Shown piece by piece: positions 57,321-64,000 of a stretch of DNA of 64,000 bases (the stretch's first letter is position 1; each line of letters starts with the position of its first letter). This stretch comes from Plenodomus lindquistii (taxonomy: Eukaryota > Ascomycota > Dothideomycetes > Pleosporales > Leptosphaeriaceae): positions 2,728,001-2,792,000 of the forward strand of contig JANUWI010000003.1 in assembly GCA_025504975.1 (NCBI GenBank). Direction: 5' to 3'. Under the pieces are notes generated by a model that saw only the letters and a program-made list of their open reading frames with translations, was not told the DNA's origin and made no database searches. A program made the translations under genes and the position numbers.

Positions 57321-58398
57321 TTACAACATGGGACTCTCTTGTCTCTCTCCAATGACGTTGAGGAAAGCAGTGTGCACATGCTCCGTCAGGTCACTAGCCT
57401 GCAGCGACCTGCCCTTCTCCTTGTACGCCAACTTCGAGCATTCCCTTGTGATGCACGAACCACCGTATGCTGCAAGTGCAAGGGTCTCACTCCTCGACAT
57501 GTCTGTTCCATGGTCCCAAATTTTGTCGTGGTATGCCTTCCTGTACGCCAAAAGGGTAGCCAAGCTGCCAGTCAAGGTGTCTCCTTGACCACCAGACCGC
57601 TTGAGACCACCCTCGCCCTCGGAGACGAGTGTGTGAGCGCCATTGGAAATGTAATCCTTTGCACCCTTCTGGATAATGGTGACGCCTCCAAATGCCTTTG
57701 ACAGTTTCGAGCAGAGCTCTGCGGGGTCGCCCTCGTCGACATTGACACCCTTTGACTTGGCGAGTCGTCCAAATTCAACGACATTGGGTGTGAGGATACA
57801 CTCGGTGCAGCCCTCTACCAATTCCGGTTGTGTCTGAGCGAGATACAAACCGTCCGCATCCAGCACGAATGGAATACCCTGTTTCCTCGCCTCCTTGATG
57901 ACCTTCGCACATGTATCTTGCATGAGCTTGTCGCGCCCAAGTCCGGGACCGATGACGATGACGTGCAGACGCGAGAGCATTCCAACCACTTCCGCGGATA
58001 CGGAGTCCGCGCTCTCGGATTGAGCGAGGTTCTTGGATTGCCGCATGTACGGGTGCACCATGAGGTTAGGGGAGTACGTCTTGATTACTGCGCCAGCACC
58101 AGGCTCGCAGATTACGTGCGACTAGGGCCGTCAGATGTTGGATTGATTGAAATTATGGTCAGTCAAGCATACCATATCGCAACCCAGCTTTGCAGATGCC
58201 ATGGCGGAAAAGTATGGTGCGCCGGTATAATCTTCGCTGCCACCGATAACTGCTACGCGGCCCAATTGACCTTGTGAACGGTTAGCAAAGCAAAGGTAGT
58301 AGAATGGAATCCATATTACCTTTATGAAAACTCTCAAGCATCGGAGGCACCATTGTGTACACCTTCTTCAGAAGGTCTTTTCGTGCTGCGCCTGCCAT
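57321..58398 (-). CDS. ATP-dependent (S)-NAD(P)H-hydrate dehydratase
   Basis: Three exons (58398-58320, 58270-58173, 58121-57321) give 325 residues. The enzyme repairs damaged NADH/NADPH hydrates using ATP (ADP in bacteria), working with NAD(P)HX epimerase. The ribokinase-like fold is clear: VAVIGGSEDYTGAPYFSAMA, VIVIGPGLGRDK, FVLDADGLYL, ILTPNVVEFGRL, TIIQKGAKDYI and the nucleotide-binding GGQGDTLTGSLATLL with the catalytic aspartate. Length fits the fungal and animal CARKD family (yeast YKL151C). The N-terminus MAGAARKDLLKKVYTMVPPM is short, so I expect a cytosolic protein. All introns are 49-51 nt. Confidence 0.94.
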
Positions 58399-59030
58399 AT
58401 TGGAGGATATTTAAGGTGTGGGTTTGGGTAAGTAATCAGACAAGAAAGACAAGTTCTTGAGTATGGTAAAGAGAATTGAGGCGTTGTTGGACTTCCAGAG
58501 CTTTGCGGTTCTGTGGTTTTGTTGTGGATCTCTCTATTGACGAGACGTCATCATGATACGCGGGGCAGCTGCGCGACGCGCCACATTTGAGGGGATGCGA
58601 TCAAAGCACCGCGGAAGAGTACGGAGATTCAGAGAGGTACATCAAAGTCTCGACGTCGACATTATCATCAAAGGCGCGGTTTGCAAGATGCATTTAAAAT
58701 TTCTTTTCTTCTGGCTAGCTGCATCTTTGACAACGCTTGAGGCGTAGTAGTTGCTTGTTGCTCAAAAACACGTCCACGACACGCTACCACTGATCCCGCC
58801 CAATCTTCTACGAACAATGCCAGCTTTTTTGACCGTTCAGAGAATATATGTACAGAGCTAGAAATTCCTCCACCTGGTAAACCCAAAGAACAGACGCTAG
58901 AAAGGACAATCTTGGCCCAAAAAGTGCGCAGTCAAACGAATGATGCCGTTCCATCCTCTGATGAAGTAAGCAAGAAGTAGCCGAGACTCAAAGCTGGACC
59001 TCTTGCGGTGTCATTTGAGAAATGGCCACT
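58399..59030. other. spacer upstream of the dehydratase gene
   Basis: 632 nt with the promoter of the dehydratase and 3' region of the PWWP gene. No gene seen. Confidence 0.4.
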
Positions 59031-61085
59031 CTATGCAGTAGACATCTCGGTATCTGCAGCAGCACTCTCTGGCTCCGCAGCGTTTGTCGACTCGGCTTCA
59101 GCCTTTGCCGCTGGCGCGTCCTTGATAACCTCCTTGTCAGCCTCGGACATTGCAACATCGCCATCTATATCAGCAGCTTTTGCGCTGGCGGTATCAGCAC
59201 CCGGTGTTTCATCCTTCTTGTTTTCGTCTTCTGTCTTCTCAGCCATCTGTTCATCTTGAACTGACTCCGTCTTCTTCTCGTCATCTCCATTCGCGCCGTT
59301 TGTGGCTAGCTCGGCAGATGGAGCACCTGTAGCACTAGTTTGTTCGTTCTCTGAAGCCAATACGTTGTTCCACTTCCCAAGAAGATCGTTCGAGCGCTTC
59401 TTGAAATTGTATTCCTCCTCCAACGGAATCGTCTCTAGCTTCAAAATGGCCTTGAGCACCTTGTTGACCTTGGTCTTCTTGATGACCTCGGCCTGGAGGT
59501 CGTCGAGTGCCTCGAGTTGCGTCAGATAGTCGGACATATTAAACATGTCGTCATTCTTGGGTGCCTGGTCCCGTGATAGGAAGCCCTTCTGGAGACGATG
59601 GCGAAGATAGAGAACTGTGGATCGTGAGACAAGATTACACATCATCGGACGTTACAGCTTACCTTGCTTCTCGCGCTTCTGTAGACGCTCCTCCTCGGTC
59701 ATGGGCGGTTCCTCGGGAACAGCCGGCTCGGCTTCTTCACTTGATTTCTTCTTAGACTTGGGCTCTTTCTTTGGTTTGGCTGCCGATGCTTCTTTGGGAG
59801 TCTTTGCGGTGAGCTTGAGCTTCGTCTTGGGAGTCTTTGCCGGCTGTCAGCGATTAGCGACGTGAAACATCGCATGGCGAAACGACATACCTTCTCACTC
59901 TCGACTTCTCCGTCACTCTCATCAGTCTTCTTGCGCTTCTTAGTGGCCTTCTTCTTAGTAGATGAAGTGGCGTCATCGCCGGCATCCTCCATATCAACGT
60001 CCTCTGATCCGGCAGCAGCCGTGCTCTTGCGCTTCGTTGCCTTCTCCGCTTTCTCTTTCTTTAGCTGTTCCTTCTCCTCGAGCTTCGCGGTCTCTTCCTG
60101 CAGCGCTGACTCGTGTGCATCCAAAAGCTGCTTGAAGTACTCGAGGTCGTGGCCTTCTGCAGCGACCTGATAAGCTTCCCATAAAGCCTTATTCTTCTTC
60201 CCCTGCTTGCCCGACAGGACGTCCTTCTTCACGTCTTCGATATCAAAGTCCAGGAGCTCGGTGTTGACTTGCCATGCACTGTGACCCACGTTAGTACCAA
60301 GGAGGTAGAACCCAGCGAGGCCACACTCACAATTCATTGGTGCCCAGAAACATGATCGGGTAGCGACGATCCTTAGCATTCTTGCCGCCCTCTAGGAAGT
60401 CGTCACGGTATGTGCCATCAATGCGCTTAGCGCTGACAGGACGTTTGCTGAGCAAGGACTCAGGTAGCATCGACTCATCGCAGACAATGACAGGCCATGG
60501 CTGGTATCCACGCATGGCAACCATGAACATGTCACCCGCTGATACGTCTAACCGCAGCTTGGGTGCACTCTTCTTTCCCTTGGCTGGTGTCTTCTTCTTG
60601 TGTTCAGGTACACCAGCTCCGGACTTGCGCTTGCCATTTGTAGCCTTCTTGGGCGCGGGCGTACCGTTGCTCGGGGGTGCATCGTCAGCAGCAGCCGCGT
60701 CTAAATGGTCTCGTAAGCAAACGCCGAATATGTGACGAGTGGAGCGATGCAGCCTGCAAGCCGTATTGTCGCTTTGTGTTTCCTTACCTGCATCATCACC
60801 TGGTGCGTCTGCCTGCGCGTCGGCAGTGCCGCCCTCTTTGGTAGCAGGCTCCTCGGGGGTGACCTCGGTGGCAGGGACTAGAGCAGAGTCGCGTCAGCTA
60901 TGCCCACGCAGATTTGCACGCGTTGGACACGTACCTTCCGTGACGCCTGAGGTGGCTACGACGCCACCTTCGGCTGGCTTTGGCTCTGCGACAGCAGGCT
61001 CTGCAACTGCTTCTTCGGAACGCGCCGTCTCCTCCACAGTCTTGGTGGCGTCCACCGGTACGGATGCGCTGACTTCTTCCGCCAT
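59031..61085 (-). CDS. PWWP-domain chromatin protein (Ioc4-like)
   Basis: Six exons (61085-60935, 60877-60788, 60700-60331, 60278-59891, 59843-59663, 59614-59031) join to 587 residues. PWWP domains bind methylated histone H3 Lys36. In yeast the PWWP protein Ioc4 recruits ISWI remodeller to gene bodies. The N-terminal 115 residues are acidic and Ala/Pro-rich. The PWWP domain covers about 118-205: AGDMFMVAMRGYQPWPVIVC with QPWP as the PWWP motif, then YRDDFLEGG and YPIMFLGTNEFAWQ. Lys/Glu-rich coiled coil follows (KLEEKEQLKKEKAEKATKRK). Near 395-490 is a helical region, LYLRHRLQKGFLSRDQ into LDDLQAEVIKKTKVNKVLK, resembling a TFIIS N-terminal/LEDGF-type domain. The tail is acidic. A NuA3-type Pdp3 role is the alternative. 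Confidence 0.88.
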
Positions 61086-64000
61086 TGCTAAAGTCGTGCT
61101 GACGGTTGTGCGATGTCGTGTCGACGCGTAAGGGGATGCGAAAGTTCGCGAATTACCTCGTCGAGATGCCAGTCGCGTTGGGTGAGGCGCGCAGTTGATG
61201 GGCAAGAGGCTATGTTGATGGTGCGCAGTGGTGGTGGAGGTACCTTTGTTGTGGACGTGTAGGTGGTGGAGGACGTAAAAGATGGAATGGCGCTCACGGC
61301 CAGGGCTCTCGGGCTCGTCTCTTCCTACGAGTGGGCACGTGACAACCCTCTTCCGACCACGATATAGGCACAGTGTGATTGCTTCAAGGATTACGACTTG
61401 CTTTACTGCTCTCACCGGACGCTTGGTAGTGAGATTGACAAGGAGTACGCGACTGGAAGCTGCGTTTGCTACTTGGTCGTGTTTTGCTGTTCGCTCTTTC
61501 CAAGCTTTGGCGATGCGCAGGTGTTTTTGGGTCCGTGCTGCGCCGAGTCTGTCTCGTGTCGTGAATACCCAAAGAGTCGTCATACAAACTGATGTCCACA
61601 TTTGCAGCTCGTTCGTCGCCGGAGTACTGTTTCACAATGTCAACAGAGCTGGTGGTTTTGGGATCGAGTTCAAAGGTGGCCACTCACGACACACCAGCCC
61701 GCAGGTTGGGGAGAACCTCAATCGCTCTACCAAAGCGCCCTTCGTTCGATCTTAAGGTTCCCAGCTTTTGATGAACGTGCTCGGGACGTAAATTGGACGG
61801 ATCCAATGCGACATGGACTTTGAGAGCGAAGGCTTGTGCAAAATTGCGTGACATCAAGCGGAAGCGGCAAGCCGTGGAGCGTAGCACTCATGCATTACTT
61901 GACGTTGGTAGCTAGAGACCTTTAATTGAATGCCTAGCGACGTCAGCATCGACCAGGATGAGTGCTCGTCGACCCAGTTTTGATACTCACTATGAACTAC
62001 AATACAATATGCGCATGTCTCCTAATACGAATGCCACTAGTCTCACCTCGTAAGGTCACTCAAACTGAGTACCAGATCCTCGCAGCGTATTTGTTGTGTA
62101 TTATAACCATGGGGACGCATTTGTCGTTTCTAGTCCGCTCACACGCTGGGGACATGACCAGCTAGTATTTTGTAAACTTTTCGGTGTAGCGTCAGTGTTG
62201 AACTTTTACACGTTAGCAAGCGGTTCAAGTCAATTTTATACCCCGAGAACTTTATCGGCTTTGGATTGGAGATCAGCCTGGCTCTACCACGCAGGGCCGC
62301 GACTAACATCGAAGCTCTAAGAAACATAGAGACCAGCAGGTCACACGATAGACCCGGTGATAACCCATTGAGTCCACTCGTTTGTCAAACAAACAGTGTT
62401 GCGAAATGCTCGGTGCTGTGTGTTTAGTACCAACTGTCCGTAACCGTGGGGATCGTTTTTTGTTGGTACGCGTCGCGTAGCATACTTGCTTGGATCAGGG
62501 CATGGCCTATGAAGGGAGAGGCAAGAAAATAGAAGCAAACCATGCATTGCCCTAAGATCATACGATAGAGCCGTCGCGATGCCACAGTTTAGTGAGCCAA
62601 CTTGAGCGTCAAGCACAACTATGGCTGGGCCGAGCGGATGGGAACCATGGAACTCCGAATAGCCCTTCTTAGAAAGACCGGAATTGAGACCAGGCCTGGG
62701 GCTCATGTAGCTTACGCAGAGAGTAATGACGAGACAAGAAATTTACCGTAGCTTCCTACAGGCCAGTCGAGTGCGAGGAAAAACCATCATGGCCGAAGAT
62801 GAGTAGCTTGTCCATTCTCACAGTCTTTGAATCGTACTTTGGCGGTCCGAATGACACTTTGGACATGCTTGTTCACGATGTTCCGATGGCGAGTCACGGC
62901 CGAAGGGCGGGGATAATCACGTAGTTGCTGATTACCGATAAGCCGGCCCATCCTCAGGCATTTGACTGGGGACGTATTCGAAGTTGCTCCGAGTCTCTTT
63001 GTGCTTCCGTCATTTCCTGAGCGCAACGCTCCAATGTTGCGTGTACTGCGTTCTCTTTCTTGGTACAGAGCGGCAATCCCGAGCATAATCTCGATCGCGT
63101 CCGCCACAGCTGTATTCCGAGTAGTGTAGGGCCCAGAGGAGTTCACTGACGAATCGCGGAGGTGTTGTAGGTTCTCGATGAGGCTGTGGCCCATGAGCAT
63201 ACGGTACTGGAGAGCCGTTGCCCCGAACGCGCCCTGTCGAGTCCACGAACGTTTACTACCAGGTTTCAAGCGCGTTCAGGTCCTGCCCATAATTGTCCTC
63301 GCGAAACGGTCGCGTTTGTGATGCACGTATTCGGTTCTAGTCCGCGGAACTAATGCGCGATCGAGGGGCAGAAGTATGAAGGCGGCGGCCGTATGCCTCT
63401 GAAATGCGTTGCGCTCGTTGGTGTCAGGGCAATTCTACGGCTCTAGGAATTCGTTGCGAGAGATGGCGGCACAGCTGAGATGCGGACGGGAGTGGTGGCA
63501 GCTTGACCTCTGCGAGCAAATCCAAACGGTAAAGTCGTCGAGGTTAGGCGCAACTGGAACTATCACGTGCTGGGTGCTAACATATCACGGAGTCCTTCCA
63601 TGCTTGTAATCTTCAGCCGAGAAGTCAAGAAATATTTGTAAATAAGATATTGCGAGAGTCAATGTAGGGAACGTGTACCAGCAGGTCCACAAGGTACAAT
63701 GAAGTGTATGGTAACTAATCGTCAAGCGCGTGCAACGACGTGTCCGGGTCCACGCAAAACCCGGAAGAACTTCACCAAAATCGGATCCAGGGAATCAAGC
63801 CTTGCGCATAGTAAATACCACAATACTGAAACTGTACATGTAGGCTTCTATCCCATTAGTGTTGTGATCAGAATATTAAGATTCTTGTTATCGCCGCTTC
63901 GTTCTGTGCTGGCTTCACGAACAGGATGAACCGCTATAGTTGGACAAGCAATGTAAGCCATCGGTTTACCTAGCTAGTGAAACACATGGTAAGAATGCGA
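61086..64000. other. 2.9 kb with no confident gene
   Basis: The first part holds the PWWP promoter. A possible minus-strand spliced frame begins at ATG 61854 (SRNFAQAFALKVHVALDPSN onward) and reaches a donor-like site near 61692, but no second exon can be chosen with confidence. Further right, minus-strand frames at 62787-63269 show an ankyrin-like phrase (GATALQYRMLMGHSLIENL) without a complete repeat. Nothing can be supported as a gene. Confidence 0.4.

Noticed and set aside
61384..61887. Possible two-exon minus-strand gene upstream of the PWWP gene
   Set aside because: The first exon reads plausibly, but two frames are open downstream and neither gives a recognisable protein; kept only as a remark.
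62787..63269. Ankyrin-like phrase in a minus-strand frame
   Set aside because: Only one partial repeat, no second copy at 33-residue spacing and no ATG-led context.

Overview
The window is nuclear DNA of a filamentous ascomycete (Pezizomycotina). The gene set and gene structures fit a Dothideomycete best, but that assignment is an inference from family resemblance only. Genes carry short introns (about 50-160 nt, GTAHGT donors, CTAAC-like branch points), lie on both strands without operons, and include fungal-specific families: a class I hydrophobin, a HET-domain protein and a Sel1-repeat protein. I resolved exon structures by hand. Start codons were checked as ATG, and joined exons keep frame to the stop in every gene called complete.

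Layout. 1-2.6 kb holds no recognisable gene. 2.6-12 kb is a dense housekeeping block: a D-2-hydroxyacid dehydrogenase, a citrate-lyase-beta-like (HpcH/HpaI) protein, TVP23, the NEDD8-activating enzyme subunit UBA3 and TEL2. 12-25.7 kb is gene-poor and accessory in character: a secreted hydrophobin, a two-span membrane protein, a MITE-like element with TA-flanked inverted repeats, a HET-domain gene, an intron-containing tRNA with mixed Ala/Pro features, and a decayed reading frame. 25.7-37.3 kb holds MPS1 kinase, PTC7 phosphatase, splicing factor PRP4 and a bZIP factor with an internal hydrophobic segment, after a 3.5 kb gene-free leader region. 37.3-41.7 kb is a gene-free stretch full of microsatellites and homopolymers. 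41.7-61.1 kb is again dense: a Sel1-repeat protein, a five-finger CCCH protein, a head-to-head pair of TFIID subunits (TAF7/TAF3), three conserved or hypothetical proteins, a C2H2-like factor, NAD(P)H-hydrate dehydratase and a PWWP chromatin protein. 61.1-64 kb has no confident gene.

How the genes fit together. Many are nuclear information-processing components (TAF3 and TAF7 of TFIID, PRP4 of U4/U6 snRNP, PWWP/ISWI-type reader, CCCH RNA-binding protein, bZIP and zinc-finger factors) or cell-cycle and genome-stability factors (MPS1, TEL2, UBA3). There is no secondary-metabolite cluster, CRISPR array or obvious intact transposase. The most unusual items are the tRNA with mixed identity, a 6-nt microexon in UBA3, the MITE with a second, transition-mutated terminal repeat, the TAF7/TAF3 divergent pair, and a stop codon embedded in a perfect splice donor at the end of the Sel1 gene.
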